From Desulfurella amilsii (GTDB taxonomy: Bacteria > Campylobacterota_A > Desulfurellia > Desulfurellales > Desulfurellaceae): DNA of 64,000 nt. Under the pieces are notes generated by a model. That model was not told the origin of the DNA. It saw nothing but the letters and a program-made list of their open reading frames with translations, and did not search any database. The translations under genes were made by a program, and so were the position numbers. How positions within the stretch are numbered: the first letter of the stretch is position 1; every line of letters starts with the position of its first letter. This document shows positions 26,782 through 34,725 of the stretch, piece by piece. The stretch is from contig NZ_MDSU01000018.1 in NCBI RefSeq assembly GCF_002119425.1, forward strand, positions 310,001-374,000, in the 5' to 3' direction.

Positions 26782-27534
26782 ATGTTAGCAAAACGCATTA
26801 TTCCATGCCTCGATGTAAAAGAAGGCAGGGTAGTAAAAGGTATAAACTTTGTTGATCTAAAAGACGCTGGAGACCCAGTAGAACAAGCAATAATATATGA
26901 TAGCCAGCTGGCTGATGAGCTTGTATTTTTAGATATTACGGCAAGTTACGAAAAACGCTCAATTATGATAGATGTGGTTGCCTCCTGTGCTCAAAATATT
27001 TTCATGCCTTTAACAGTAGGCGGCGGAATAAGAAATATTGACGACATAAGAAATCTTCTTAAAGCAGGGGCTGACAAAGTTTCCATTAACTCAGCCGCTG
27101 TTAGAAATCCTGATTTTTTAAACGAAGCTGTAAAAATTTTCGGAAGCCAGTGCATTGTGATCGCAGTTGATGCAAAAAAAGTAAATAACGATTTTTTTGT
27201 TTTTATTGATGGCGGAAGGAAAGCTGCAAACATAAAGGTTATCGATTGGTTAAATGAAGTTCAAGAAAGAGGAGCAGGAGAAATCTTGCTTACAAGCATG
27301 GATAAAGATGGCACAAAGGAAGGTTATGATTTAGAATTAACAAAACTAGTATGCAAAAATTCTTCAATCCCTGTCATTGCTTCTGGCGGGGCTGGCAATG
27401 TTGAACATATAAAGGAAGTATTTGAAATTGGAGCAGATGCTGCACTTGCCGCATCAATATTTCATTTTGGCGAAGTATCAATTATTGAAACAAAAAAATA
27501 CTTGTTACAACACAATATAAACGTACGTATTTAA
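26782..27534 (+). CDS. hisF: Imidazole glycerol phosphate synthase, cyclase subunit
   Basis: HisF condenses PRFAR with ammonia from HisH to imidazole glycerol phosphate and AICAR. The 250-residue TIM barrel carries the catalytic aspartates in [14 protein letters not shown] and [13 protein letters not shown], with phosphate loops VGGGIRN and ASGGAGN. It follows the preceding gene directly and is spaced 3 nt from the phosphoesterase gene. Confidence 0.97.
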   Translation: MLAKRIIPCLDVKEGRVVKGINFVDLKDAGDPVEQAIIYDSQLADELVFLDITASYEKRSIMIDVVASCAQNIFMPLTVGGGIRNIDDIRNLLKAGADKVSINSAAVRNPDFLNEAVKIFGSQCIVIAVDAKKVNNDFFVFIDGGRKAANIKVIDWLNEVQERGAGEILLTSMDKDGTKEGYDLELTKLVCKNSSIPVIASGGAGNVEHIKEVFEIGADAALAASIFHFGEVSIIETKKYLLQHNINVRI

Positions 27535-27537
27535 AAA

Positions 27538-28608
27538 TTGAGTTATTTTTTTGTAGTTTTTTTGATCGTTTATGGTTTATTCCATATATACTTCTTTTGG
27601 TTTTTTACCTCAATAGTTAAAAATACTTATATTGACGCTTTTGTTTTTCTAATTTTAATATATATGGTTTTCTCTTTATTTATAATAAGAAAGATTGAAG
27701 AATTAAAACCGACTCTTGCAAACTTTCTTGCTCATATCAGCTTTTATTGGATGGGTTTTTTAATTTTATTTGTAGTTTTTTCGGTGGCTTTATTGTTATT
27801 TGGGATTGTCTATAAGCCATTTTTGGACAGACAAATAAACTTCACTATTGCATGTATAATTAGCCTTTCCCTTATAGGTTTTGGCTACATTAATGCGCAA
27901 AAACTGCACATAAGAACCATAACAATAAAATCTAAAAAAATCCAAAAAAACACTCGAGTTGTATTCTTTTCAGATTTGCATGCTGGTCTTATGATAAACG
28001 ACAGGTATGTTGATAAAGCATCAAAGACAATCAACGATCTAAAGCCTGATTTGGTTATAGCTGGCGGTGACATTATTGACTCATCCATTGATGGTATGGA
28101 AAAAAGCATTGAACCTCTCAAAAAAATTAAACCTATCTATGGCAAATATGCCGTACTTGGTAATCACGAATTTTACAGAGGCATAAATAAGTGCCAAACA
28201 CATCTTGAAAATGTTGGTTTTATTGTTTTGCGAAACAACTGTGTAAAGATAAATGGATTTTTAAATATAGCTGGTATAGATGACACTACAATAACAAATA
28301 AAAAAGATAGAGAAATTTTAAGTAAATGCGATAAAAATACTTTCATAATATTTGCAAAGCATAGGCCATTGATAGAAAATAATGATTCTTACTTATTTGA
28401 TTTAACTGTATGTGGGCATACACATGCCGGCCAAATGTTTCCGTTTACTTTATTGACAAAAGCTTATTATCGCAATAGAGATTTTGGCTATTTTAATATT
28501 AATGGCTCTCATTTAATCATTAGCAGCGGCGCTGGCACTTGGGGTCCACCTTTTAGAATTTTTTCTTCATCAGAAATCGTTCTGGTTAATCTAGAAAAGC
28601 TAAATTAA
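27538..28608 (+). CDS. Membrane-anchored metallophosphoesterase
   Basis: The 356-residue protein has about four N-terminal membrane helices (roughly residues 1-125) and a C-terminal calcineurin-like phosphoesterase domain. Metal-binding motifs are FFSDLHAG, GGDIID, GNHE and GHTHAGQ, in the usual order. The layout resembles YkuE/YaeI-type membrane phosphoesterases, some of which act on lipid A precursors or other lipids; the substrate here is unknown. The start is TTG 27538, three nt after hisF. It is probably the last gene of the mur-his transcript and meets csoR tail to tail. Confidence 0.85.
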   Translation: MSYFFVVFLIVYGLFHIYFFWFFTSIVKNTYIDAFVFLILIYMVFSLFIIRKIEELKPTLANFLAHISFYWMGFLILFVVFSVALLLFGIVYKPFLDRQINFTIACIISLSLIGFGYINAQKLHIRTITIKSKKIQKNTRVVFFSDLHAGLMINDRYVDKASKTINDLKPDLVIAGGDIIDSSIDGMEKSIEPLKKIKPIYGKYAVLGNHEFYRGINKCQTHLENVGFIVLRNNCVKINGFLNIAGIDDTTITNKKDREILSKCDKNTFIIFAKHRPLIENNDSYLFDLTVCGHTHAGQMFPFTLLTKAYYRNRDFGYFNINGSHLIISSGAGTWGPPFRIFSSSEIVLVNLEKLN

Positions 28609-28622
28609 TTATCTGTTAAATA

Positions 28623-28910
28623 TTACTTATTTTTTTCTACATATTTCATTAAGTTTTGTAATTCGCTAATTTTTTCATCGACATTGCCTGTTTTTGCGGC
28701 ATCTTTTACGCAAGTTTCTATGTGTTTGTTTATAACAGAAATATTTGCTTTTTTTAACAAGGATATAACGGCTAATAACTGGTTAGATATGTCAATACAG
28801 TATCTTTCTTCTTCAATCATTTTAATGACACCATCGATATGACCCCTTGCAGTTTTAAGTAAGACAAGAGCCTCTTGATGCTTGGGATGTAAATTACAAC
28901 ACTCTTTCAT
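28623..28910 (-). CDS. csoR: CsoR-family copper-sensing repressor
   Basis: The 95-residue all-helical protein has the CsoR copper ligands Cys38, His63 and Cys67 with spacing C-x24-H-x3-C. Extra N-terminal residues KECCNLHPKH include two more cysteines and two histidines. CsoR represses copper-efflux genes and is released from DNA by Cu(I). A matching operator lies at the head of this same operon (32683-32703), about 3.8 kb away, so the gene is probably autoregulated as its last cistron. The absence of an RcnR-type His signature argues against a nickel sensor. Confidence 0.92.
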   Translation of the reverse strand: MKECCNLHPKHQEALVLLKTARGHIDGVIKMIEEERYCIDISNQLLAVISLLKKANISVINKHIETCVKDAAKTGNVDEKISELQNLMKYVEKNK

Positions 28911-28925
28911 TTTATGCTTTCCATA

Positions 28926-29132
28926 TTATTTCTCGATTTTTACAACTTCATATGCAGTATCTACTAAAGCATCTGAAAATTTCTTATCTTCAACTTTAGA
29001 CTTTAATATTACATCTGCATATGCGTCTTCTAGATTAACATTAACACTCTCTACACCCTCTATAGCCAAAAATGCCTTTTCAACTGCTATTTTGCAATGC
29101 TGACAACTCATACCGCTAACATAAACTCTCAT
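28926..29132 (-). CDS. copZ: Copper chaperone (CopZ-like heavy-metal-associated domain)
   Basis: The 68-residue single HMA domain has the metal-binding loop GMSCQHC. It would carry Cu(I) in the cytoplasm to the CopA pump or to CsoR. Its start overlaps the glutaredoxin-like gene by 4 nt. The fold is complete (beta-alpha-beta pattern VRVYVSG to the C-terminal VVKIEK strand). Confidence 0.9.
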   Translation of the reverse strand: MRVYVSGMSCQHCKIAVEKAFLAIEGVESVNVNLEDAYADVILKSKVEDKKFSDALVDTAYEVVKIEK

Positions 29133-29374
29133 TTTACCTCCTTTTTTAATATAGCCTCTATTTGCGGCTTTTGCACATCAAATGTTCCATAAAAAAACTT
29201 ATCTCCAATGACTGTAATCGGAGCAACCCTTACGCCATATTTATTTTTTAAATACTCACTAATACCAGGTTCTTCAATGTCGATTTCAGTATATGGGATG
29301 TTTTTATAGTTTAACCATTGTTTGAGCCCATAACAATCTGGACAGCCTTTAGTTGTATATATGATAATTTTCAT
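29129..29374 (-). CDS. Glutaredoxin-like protein
   Basis: The 81-residue thioredoxin-fold protein has the redox motif CPDC (Cys11, Cys14) and the cis-proline region VRVAPITVIG. It is likely a small dithiol oxidoreductase in the cytoplasm. Placed between copA and copZ, it may keep the chaperone or sensor cysteines reduced, or bind Cu(I) itself; both are inference. It lies 10 nt after copA and overlaps copZ by 4 nt. Confidence 0.87.
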   Translation of the reverse strand: MKIIIYTTKGCPDCYGLKQWLNYKNIPYTEIDIEEPGISEYLKNKYGVRVAPITVIGDKFFYGTFDVQKPQIEAILKKEVK

Positions 29375-29384
29375 AATAGTCTCC

Positions 29385-31826
29385 TCAAAATTTGTATTTT
29401 TTAAGCCTTAAAGAGTTTGTAACAACATTAACTGAGCTTGCAGCCATAGCTGCTTCTGCGATAGCTGGATGCAAAAGCCCAAGCGCAGCGATGGGAATGG
29501 CAATAATATTGTAGATAAATGCCCAGAACAAATTTTGTTTTATTTTATTAAAGGTGACTTTAGAAAGCTTTATTGCCTTTACTAGTGCTTCCAAATCTGA
29601 CCCAACTAAAGTTATATCACTTGCTTCTTTAGCAATGTCTGTACCTGAACCTATTGCTATGCCTATATTAGCTTGTTTTAGCGCAGGAGCGTCGTTTATA
29701 CCATCACCTACCATCGCTACTACATGCCCTTGCTGAAGCTTTTTAATGTGTTCTAATTTTTCTTGAGGCATAAGGTTATAGTAAACCTCATCAATATCCA
29801 AAATACTTGCTACCTGTTTTGCGCTTGATTCATTATCGCCTGTTAACATAACTGTGCGGATACCCATGTTTTTTAATTCAAGCATAACTTTTTTAGCATT
29901 TTCTTTTAAAGCATCCTTGAAGGTAATATAGCCTAGGTAATTCCCATTTATGTCCATTACAAAACTAGATGTTTTATCCTGATCTATAACATCTTTAGGT
30001 AATGAAAAGCCAAAAATTTTTATGTAATTTGCATTGCCTATAATTATCGTTTTGTTCAAAACAGTGCCTTTAATGCCAAGACCTGGGTTAATTTCAACAT
30101 TTACTGCATTTTCAAGCACTATATTGGCTGATTTTGCATAATCAATTATGGCTTCTGACAGCGGATGTTCTGAATAGTTTTCTACACTTGCTACTAACCT
30201 TAAAAACTCACTTTTATCAATTGTGCTGTGTATTTCTGACAAACCTATTTTGCCAGTGGTCAAAGTTCCTGTTTTGTCAAAGATTACTGTATCAATATCT
30301 TTTGCACCTTGAAGGGCATCGCCTGTTCTTATTAATATGCCATGGCTTGCTCCAAGACCAGATCCCACCATTAAGGCAGTAGGTGTAGCTAAGCCCAACG
30401 CGCAAGGACACGCCACAACAAGTGTTGCAACACTAGCAAATACCGCAGCAGACAATGCGTTTAAGTTAGGGTTTACCCATGGTAAAATTGAAGCTCCCCA
30501 TAAGGAGATTGCATGGGTAGTTTTAGGATCTAAAATCCAAAACAAAAAAGTAGCAAGCGACACAATAAGCACAAAAGGTACAAATACGCCTATAACTTTA
30601 TCAGCAAAGCGCTGTATAGGTACCTTTGTGCCCATTGCCTCTTCTACAAGCTTTATCATCTGGGACAAAAATGTATCTTCACCGACACTGGTTATTCTAA
30701 CCTTTATAACGCCAAATTGATTGATGCACGACCCTATTACACGATCGCCAACAGTTTTTGTTTTTGGCAAAAACTCACCTGTAACCATAGATTCATCAAT
30801 GATTGTTTCGCCTTCAATAATTATGCCATCTGCAGGTACCGCTTGTGAAGGCTTAACTAGTACCACGTCCCCTACTACAAGATTTTTAGTATCAATTGAT
30901 ACAATATCACCGTTGTCATCTATAAGATTAGCTGTTTTTACATTCATTGAAATAAGCTTCTTGATAGCCTCTGAAGCTTTACCCTTGGCTTTTGCCTCTA
31001 GATATTGACCAATTAAATAAAAACCCATAATCATGGCGCCTACTGCAGAATAATCTGCAATTTGTTCGCCTAATATTGATAGAATGCCGCTTAAGTAAGA
31101 AGCACAAACACCTAAAAATATCAATACATCCATATTAAAACTTCTGTGCAATATAGCTACAAACCCCGATTTAATAAGATCTTTTCCTACAACAAATATT
31201 ACTATAAAAGATGCTGCAAGACTAATTTCGCTAAAGTAAGGTATAGCTAAGCCACTCATGTGAAAAATCATAAGCAATGACAAAGGAACCGTAATAGTCC
31301 AGGCCCAAATCATTTTTGACTTGGCTTTTTTTAGTTTTTGCTGAGAATCATCTTGGCTAAGAGAACGACTATCTTGGTTTATTACCAATTCGTATCCAGC
31401 ATTTTTAACGGCTTTAGCCATTTCTCTTTCTGATACAATGCCTGGATCTATTGTAACATGAGCTTTTTGCGTTGCTATGTTTACATTTGCTGCTATTACG
31501 CCTGGTATTTTTTTAAGTGCTTTTTCTACATTTATAGCACACGCTGCGCAACTCATACCATTTACTTGGTATAATTTTGTGTTTTTCATAATATCTTCTT
31601 TATTTTTTTCTACGCTATCTAAACTTGCATCATAACCAGCGTTTTTTACCGATTGAATTAATATACCTGGTTCTAAATCGGTGCCAACAATTAAGGCTTT
31701 CTCAGTCATCAAGTTTACATTTACTGTTTTGACACCATCAATTTTTTTTAATGCTTTTTCTATAGATAAAGCGCAAGAAGCGCAGCTCATGCCTTCAAGG
31801 CTTAAGGTTACTCTATCAATACTCAA
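29385..31826 (-). CDS. copA: Copper-exporting P1B-type ATPase
   Basis: The 813-residue pump has two N-terminal heavy-metal domains (GMSCASC near residue 14 and GMSCAAC near residue 90) and the copper-specific membrane motif ACPCALG. It also has actuator TGE in VTGEFLPK, phosphorylation site DKTGTLT, SEHPLSEA and hinge GDGINDAPAL. The last membrane helices end in NVVTNSLRLKKYKF, as in Cu(I) pumps. It exports Cu(I) from the cytoplasm. It overlaps the cytochrome gene by 4 nt and is part of the CsoR-controlled operon. Confidence 0.96.
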   Translation of the reverse strand: MSIDRVTLSLEGMSCASCALSIEKALKKIDGVKTVNVNLMTEKALIVGTDLEPGILIQSVKNAGYDASLDSVEKNKEDIMKNTKLYQVNGMSCAACAINVEKALKKIPGVIAANVNIATQKAHVTIDPGIVSEREMAKAVKNAGYELVINQDSRSLSQDDSQQKLKKAKSKMIWAWTITVPLSLLMIFHMSGLAIPYFSEISLAASFIVIFVVGKDLIKSGFVAILHRSFNMDVLIFLGVCASYLSGILSILGEQIADYSAVGAMIMGFYLIGQYLEAKAKGKASEAIKKLISMNVKTANLIDDNGDIVSIDTKNLVVGDVVLVKPSQAVPADGIIIEGETIIDESMVTGEFLPKTKTVGDRVIGSCINQFGVIKVRITSVGEDTFLSQMIKLVEEAMGTKVPIQRFADKVIGVFVPFVLIVSLATFLFWILDPKTTHAISLWGASILPWVNPNLNALSAAVFASVATLVVACPCALGLATPTALMVGSGLGASHGILIRTGDALQGAKDIDTVIFDKTGTLTTGKIGLSEIHSTIDKSEFLRLVASVENYSEHPLSEAIIDYAKSANIVLENAVNVEINPGLGIKGTVLNKTIIIGNANYIKIFGFSLPKDVIDQDKTSSFVMDINGNYLGYITFKDALKENAKKVMLELKNMGIRTVMLTGDNESSAKQVASILDIDEVYYNLMPQEKLEHIKKLQQGHVVAMVGDGINDAPALKQANIGIAIGSGTDIAKEASDITLVGSDLEALVKAIKLSKVTFNKIKQNLFWAFIYNIIAIPIAALGLLHPAIAEAAMAASSVNVVTNSLRLKKYKF

Positions 31827-32242
31827 TTATTGTCTCCTTTTTTAATAGACTTAAGAAACTTAGAGATGTAATAAATATTTTTTTGATTTTTTAATTGAGG
31901 ATTTGTACTTACTGAATTCATCATTGAAACGTTTTTTAGTGCCCAGTTAATATTGCTTAGAGAAGCACCTTGGATATTTGGTCCAATTTTTCCTTGAGCA
32001 TACTGACCGTGACATTGTGCACATAGTGATTCAAACAATACTCCCCCTTTTTTTGCATCTTCTGACAATTTAGCGTTAGGGAAGCTTTTGGCAGAATAGT
32101 TCTCATTATTATAATTATAACCACCATTCATCATATCTCTCATCATCATAGGCTCATAACCACTTTGTGCATAAACATACATTGCCGTACTAAGAAAGGC
32201 TAAAAAGCCGATTATTAAAAATGCGGTTATTTTATTTTTCAT
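31823..32242 (-). CDS. Small c-type cytochrome
   Basis: The 139-residue protein has an N-terminal signal sequence (hydrophobic IIGFLAFLSTAMYVYAQS), a Met-, Tyr- and Asn-rich linker, and one haem c site CAQCH. Several later methionines (VSMMNSV) could be the distal ligand. It would act in the periplasm. A cytochrome in a copper operon is unusual. The Met-rich segment PMMMRDMMNGGY might bind copper, making a periplasmic copper-handling role possible, but this is inference. Confidence 0.82.
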   Translation of the reverse strand: MKNKITAFLIIGFLAFLSTAMYVYAQSGYEPMMMRDMMNGGYNYNNENYSAKSFPNAKLSEDAKKGGVLFESLCAQCHGQYAQGKIGPNIQGASLSNINWALKNVSMMNSVSTNPQLKNQKNIYYISKFLKSIKKGDNN

Positions 32243-32257
32243 TTAAACCCCTTTTTT

Positions 32258-32509
32258 TTAAAGATGTTTTTTAATTTCTTCAAATTCATCTTTCGTTATC
32301 TCACCTTTTGCGTATCTTATTTTTAAAATCTCTAAAGCATCGTTGTTATTTTTAAGTGTATGACTTACTCCACAACCACTATATCCAAGTATCCATCTTA
32401 TTGCAAAAAACAAAGCAGCTATTACTATAAAGAAAAAAACAAACATCATAACCATACCTCCAATTCCATACCATCCATGATAAAAAGGTCCACCGCCAAA
32501 CCACGCCAT
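32258..32509 (-). CDS. Small membrane protein with SHOCT domain
   Basis: The 83-residue protein has a Gly/Trp/Tyr-rich N-terminus (WFGGGPFYHGWYG), one membrane helix (about residues 18-43) and a C-terminal SHOCT motif (EILKIRYAKGEITKDEFEEI). Such proteins are common beside copper pumps and are thought to help oligomerisation or membrane localisation; the exact role is unknown. GGAGGT five nt before ATG 32509 supports the start. Confidence 0.82.
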   Translation of the reverse strand: MAWFGGGPFYHGWYGIGGMVMMFVFFFIVIAALFFAIRWILGYSGCGVSHTLKNNNDALEILKIRYAKGEITKDEFEEIKKHL

Positions 32510-32670
32510 AAATTACCTCCTAAAGTTTTAGTCCGATTATTTATAATCCTGTGCAAAGATCTTGATATGTAAGATAGTACAACTTTTAACTGCCCATCTT
32601 TTTTTGGCTCAATATAAATATGATAGCCATTGGCTTTTTCAAGCACTTTTCCACTAATAATAGGTTTCAT
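32446..32670 (-). CDS. Short uncertain ORF at the head of the copper operon
   Basis: The 74-codon reading frame begins at the first ATG downstream of the CsoR operator, with a GTAAGGATG stretch before it. Residues 1-32 look protein-like (ISGKVLEKANGYHIYIEP). The later part runs through the ribosome binding site and 64 nt of the SHOCT gene, which is hard to reconcile with two full genes. It may be a leader peptide, or a decayed gene truncated by a frameshift. I do not recognise a family. Confidence 0.35.
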   Translation of the reverse strand: MKPIISGKVLEKANGYHIYIEPKKDGQLKVVLSYISRSLHRIINNRTKTLGGNLWRGLAVDLFIMDGMELEVWL

Positions 32671-32682
32671 TACTTACATCCT

Positions 32683-32736
32683 TACCCCTCAGGGCTAGGG
32701 GTAGTATAAATATATACTTAATTCTGATAATGTCAA
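32683..32736 (-). promoter_or_regulatory. Copper operon promoter with CsoR operator
   Basis: On the minus strand, TTGACA (32736-32731) and TATATT (32714-32709) have a 16-nt spacer. A 21-bp inverted repeat (TACCCCT, 7-nt centre, AGGGGTA; 32683-32703) covers the expected start site near 32702. TACCC...GGGTA palindromes of this kind are the known CsoR operator type. Copper would relieve repression of the whole set down to csoR. Confidence 0.8.
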
Positions 32737-32812
32737 GTACCAATTTATGTATGTTCATGATTATATAACGCCTAGACACAGTAAGCACAAAACTCAAAAA
32801 ATATTTTTAATC

Positions 32813-32841
32813 TTGAAATTATAATCAGTTAGTATTATTAT
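32813..32841 (+). promoter_or_regulatory. Promoter of the doxX gene
   Basis: TTGAAA (32813-32818) and TATTAT (32836-32841) have a 17-nt spacer. TTAGT and ACTAA flank the -10 (32829-32848) as a short inverted repeat. GAGGAGGGG supplies the ribosome binding site downstream. Confidence 0.55.
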
Positions 32842-32866
32842 AAACTAATGTGAGGAGGGGTAAATT

Positions 32867-33274
32867 ATGTTAAACAAGTTTGATATATCAATTTTTATTA
32901 TTAGGTTAGCTTTGGCATTAACATTTATTTATCATGGCTCTAGCATACTTTTTGACGCTTTTGATGGTCCTGGTTTAGTTGCTTTTTCTGGCTACATGCA
33001 TTTTCCTTTATTTATTGCTTTTCTTGTGGGATTAGCTGAATTTTGTGGCGGAATTTCTATGCTAATCGGCATATTTACGCGCCTTGGGGCATTGGCTATT
33101 ATGATTGTAATGATTGGAGCTATATTAATCGTTCACCTGCCACATGGCTTTAATATACAAAAAGGCGGTATGGAATATGCATTAACTGAGTTTTTAATGG
33201 CTTTAAGTGTATTTATAACGCAAGGTGGAAAAATTGGAATAAAGTTTAAAAAGAAATTTCTAAATTCATTTTGA
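32867..33274 (+). CDS. DoxX-family membrane protein
   Basis: The 135-residue protein has four predicted membrane helices and DoxX/DoxD-like features: RLALALTFIYHGSSILF at the start and LAEFCGGISMLIGIFTRLGALAIM in the middle. DoxX proteins are linked to sulfur oxidation in archaea and to thiol or oxidative stress in bacteria; no enzyme activity can be read from the sequence. Its strong ribosome binding site and own promoter indicate independent expression. A DsrE-like gene follows after 24 nt, so a sulfur-related pair is plausible. Confidence 0.8.
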   Translation: MLNKFDISIFIIRLALALTFIYHGSSILFDAFDGPGLVAFSGYMHFPLFIAFLVGLAEFCGGISMLIGIFTRLGALAIMIVMIGAILIVHLPHGFNIQKGGMEYALTEFLMALSVFITQGGKIGIKFKKKFLNSF

Positions 33275-33298
33275 AATTTATCATAAGGAGGAAAAACT

Positions 33299-33622
33299 AT
33301 GAGTAAGGCAAAAGTGGTTATTATTTTAGTTAATCAAAACGTTGATGTTGTAAAAACAGGCATTCTTTTTGGATCTAATGCATCAAAGTACAATTGGTTT
33401 GATGATGTTAAATTTTTTTTAATGGGTGAAAGCGAAAATACTATTTTAGGCAACGATGAGCTTATAAACACTCTAAAAGAACTTGAAGCTATTGCATGCA
33501 AATTTGTTGCAAAGGAAAAGGGCATAGATCAAATTTACAAAGAAAAAGGCTTTAAATTGGAATACATAGGTGAACCTTTATCTAATCTTATTAATAATGG
33601 CTATGTTCCTATGGTGTTTTAG
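33299..33622 (+). CDS. DsrE-like sulfur-relay family protein
   Basis: The 107-residue small alpha/beta protein has a pattern seen in DsrE/DsrF-like proteins: an initial strand KVVIILVNQ, a helix with the GILFGSNA turn, then DDVKFFLMGESENTI. DsrE-type proteins carry sulfur on a conserved cysteine. Here the only cysteine (IACKFVAKEKGI) lies in the second half, so sulfur transfer is uncertain. AAGGAGG precedes the ATG. Co-transcription with doxX is likely. Confidence 0.65.
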   Translation: MSKAKVVIILVNQNVDVVKTGILFGSNASKYNWFDDVKFFLMGESENTILGNDELINTLKELEAIACKFVAKEKGIDQIYKEKGFKLEYIGEPLSNLINNGYVPMVF

Positions 33623-33667
33623 TAAACTGCGTTAAGTAAAAATTGTTTTTATTGCAAAATAAAATTT

Positions 33668-33871
33668 CTACGCCCTTATCATTTTAGTACCACATTGTGG
33701 ACACTTTTCTTGTGCACATTGGATACCAGGTTTATGGGCTATCTTTGCTCCACAGTTAGGACAAATACATTCTGCACTTGGGCCAAGCCCTCGCCCTGTC
33801 ATTTTACCTTGGCCTCTTGCTCCTCTTCCTGACCCAGTGCCCACTGGTCCTAATCCATTGCCTCTTGGCAT
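33668..33871 (-). CDS. Gly-rich N-terminus plus zinc-ribbon small protein
   Basis: The 67-residue protein has a Gly/Arg-rich N-terminus MPRGNGLGPVGTGSGRG, of the type found in DUF5320-like proteins, then a zinc ribbon with CPNC and CPQC. Another cysteine pair flanks these. Such proteins cluster with NifX/NifB-like iron-cluster-binding proteins in anaerobes; their function is not known. AAGGAGG stands 6 nt before the ATG. It lies downstream of a hairpin terminator that follows the preceding gene, so it may be expressed by read-through or separately. Confidence 0.75.
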   Translation of the reverse strand: MPRGNGLGPVGTGSGRGARGQGKMTGRGLGPSAECICPNCGAKIAHKPGIQCAQEKCPQCGTKMIRA

Positions 33872-33910
33872 GTTATCCTCCTTATAGTTTTTAACCTAAA
33901 TTTTTTACTT

Positions 33911-33944
33911 TAAAAAAATCAATAGTGCGGGGATAACCCCACAC
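33911..33944 (-). terminator. Intrinsic terminator or attenuator in the NifX/DUF5320 operon
   Basis: In minus-strand RNA, GUGUGGGG and CCCCGCAC form an 8-bp stem with one U-G pair around loop UUAU (33944-33925). UAUUGAUUUUUUU follows. The opposite strand would have a C-A mismatch there, supporting minus-strand use. Confidence 0.72.
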
Positions 33945-33948
33945 TAAA

Positions 33949-34194
33949 TTAAACATTTTGCGCATCCGTTTTGCGCGAACTTAAAAGAACCTCTAAATCC
34001 TTAATTCTTCTTTCTAAAATGCGTTTTTCTTCTTCTAAATATTCTTTTTCATAAGTTGAATCCAAGGATAAGTTCCACCTGCACCCGAATCCTCTACCAT
34101 AACCTAAGCCTCTACTGTACCCAACTTCTCTACCATAGCCGTATCTCTCAGTATGATAGGCCCATATTGGACCTCTGCCGTCTCCAAATGGCAT
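33949..34194 (-). CDS. DUF5320-like Gly/Tyr-rich protein
   Basis: The 81-residue protein starts MPFGDGRGPIW and continues with Gly-Tyr-Arg-rich sequence (GYGREVGYSRGLGYGRG). It ends in a charged coiled-coil helix (EKEYLEEEKRILERRIKDLEVLL). This is the DUF5320 layout, seen next to NifX-like proteins in many anaerobes. No function is established. The coiled coil suggests oligomer formation. Its ATG is 13 nt after the NifX-like stop. Confidence 0.78.
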   Translation of the reverse strand: MPFGDGRGPIWAYHTERYGYGREVGYSRGLGYGRGFGCRWNLSLDSTYEKEYLEEEKRILERRIKDLEVLLSSRKTDAQNV

Positions 34195-34207
34195 AAGACA
34201 CCTCCTG

Positions 34208-34552
34208 CTAAATTACACTTAAAGCTTGTTCTATGTTTTTCTCTTGTGTTTCAATACATTTTATACCCATCCTTTGCATATTAGCCCTCATGCCATCTCC
34301 AATTTCTCTAGCAAGAAAAACTTCTACACCCTTTTGCGCGATAAGAGATGGTATTATTCTTCCTGCACCAAGCCCCCTACCTTCATGAGTATGTAAAGGT
34401 GCTGATGATTCTTTTAAATTCTCAACTAAAGGGTTTTCAATTTTATCTACTTGTTTACTATCTTCATAAATATAAAAAAACTTACTCAACGCCACATGTT
34501 TGGATATATTTTTGCCGTCACTCGTCGGTACTGCTAATTTCATCAAAGACAC
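34208..34552 (-). CDS. NifX/NifB-type iron-molybdenum-cluster-binding protein
   Basis: The 114-residue single-domain protein of the dinitrogenase iron-molybdenum cofactor family (PF02579) reads KLAVPTSDGKNISKHVALSKFFYIYE at the N-terminus. GLGAGRIIPSLIAQKGVEVFLAREIGDGMRANMQRMGIK follows. Stand-alone members in organisms without nitrogenase may carry Fe-S or Mo-containing clusters. No nif genes are nearby. AAGGAGGTG precedes the ATG. Expression is governed by a promoter wrapped in a 40-bp palindrome. Confidence 0.88.
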   Translation of the reverse strand: MSLMKLAVPTSDGKNISKHVALSKFFYIYEDSKQVDKIENPLVENLKESSAPLHTHEGRGLGAGRIIPSLIAQKGVEVFLAREIGDGMRANMQRMGIKCIETQEKNIEQALSVI

Positions 34553-34581
34553 CTCCTTTTTTATACAACCTTAATTATGGT

Positions 34582-34625
34582 CATATGTCCATAAAGAAAT
34601 ATATTACTTTATGGACATATGTCAA
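34582..34625 (-). promoter_or_regulatory. Promoter inside a long palindrome
   Basis: Two perfect 15-nt arms (34582-34596 and 34607-34621) flank a 10-nt AT centre. Read on the minus strand, TTGACA (34625-34620) and TATATT, with a 16-nt spacer, place the -35 in one arm and the -10 in the centre. Each arm also contains the half-palindrome TATG-NN-CATA. This looks like a high-affinity operator for a repressor of the NifX/DUF5320 genes; the regulator is not identified. Confidence 0.75.
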
Positions 34626-34725
34626 GTATAAAATTCAAATACAAAATGTAAACACTCACTACTAAAAACACATATTCCAAAATATCATATAGGCTAAACT
34701 CTTCTTTACACTGCAGTTATAATGC

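Noticed and set aside
32829-32848. Operator TTAGT...ACTAA at the doxX promoter
   Set aside because: Only five outer base pairs match in AT-rich sequence; it could be chance. It is mentioned in the promoter entry only.
33623-33667. AT-rich inverted repeat between the DsrE-like gene and the convergent zinc-ribbon gene
   Set aside because: Only A and T runs pair and no GC stem exists; it cannot be called a terminator from sequence.
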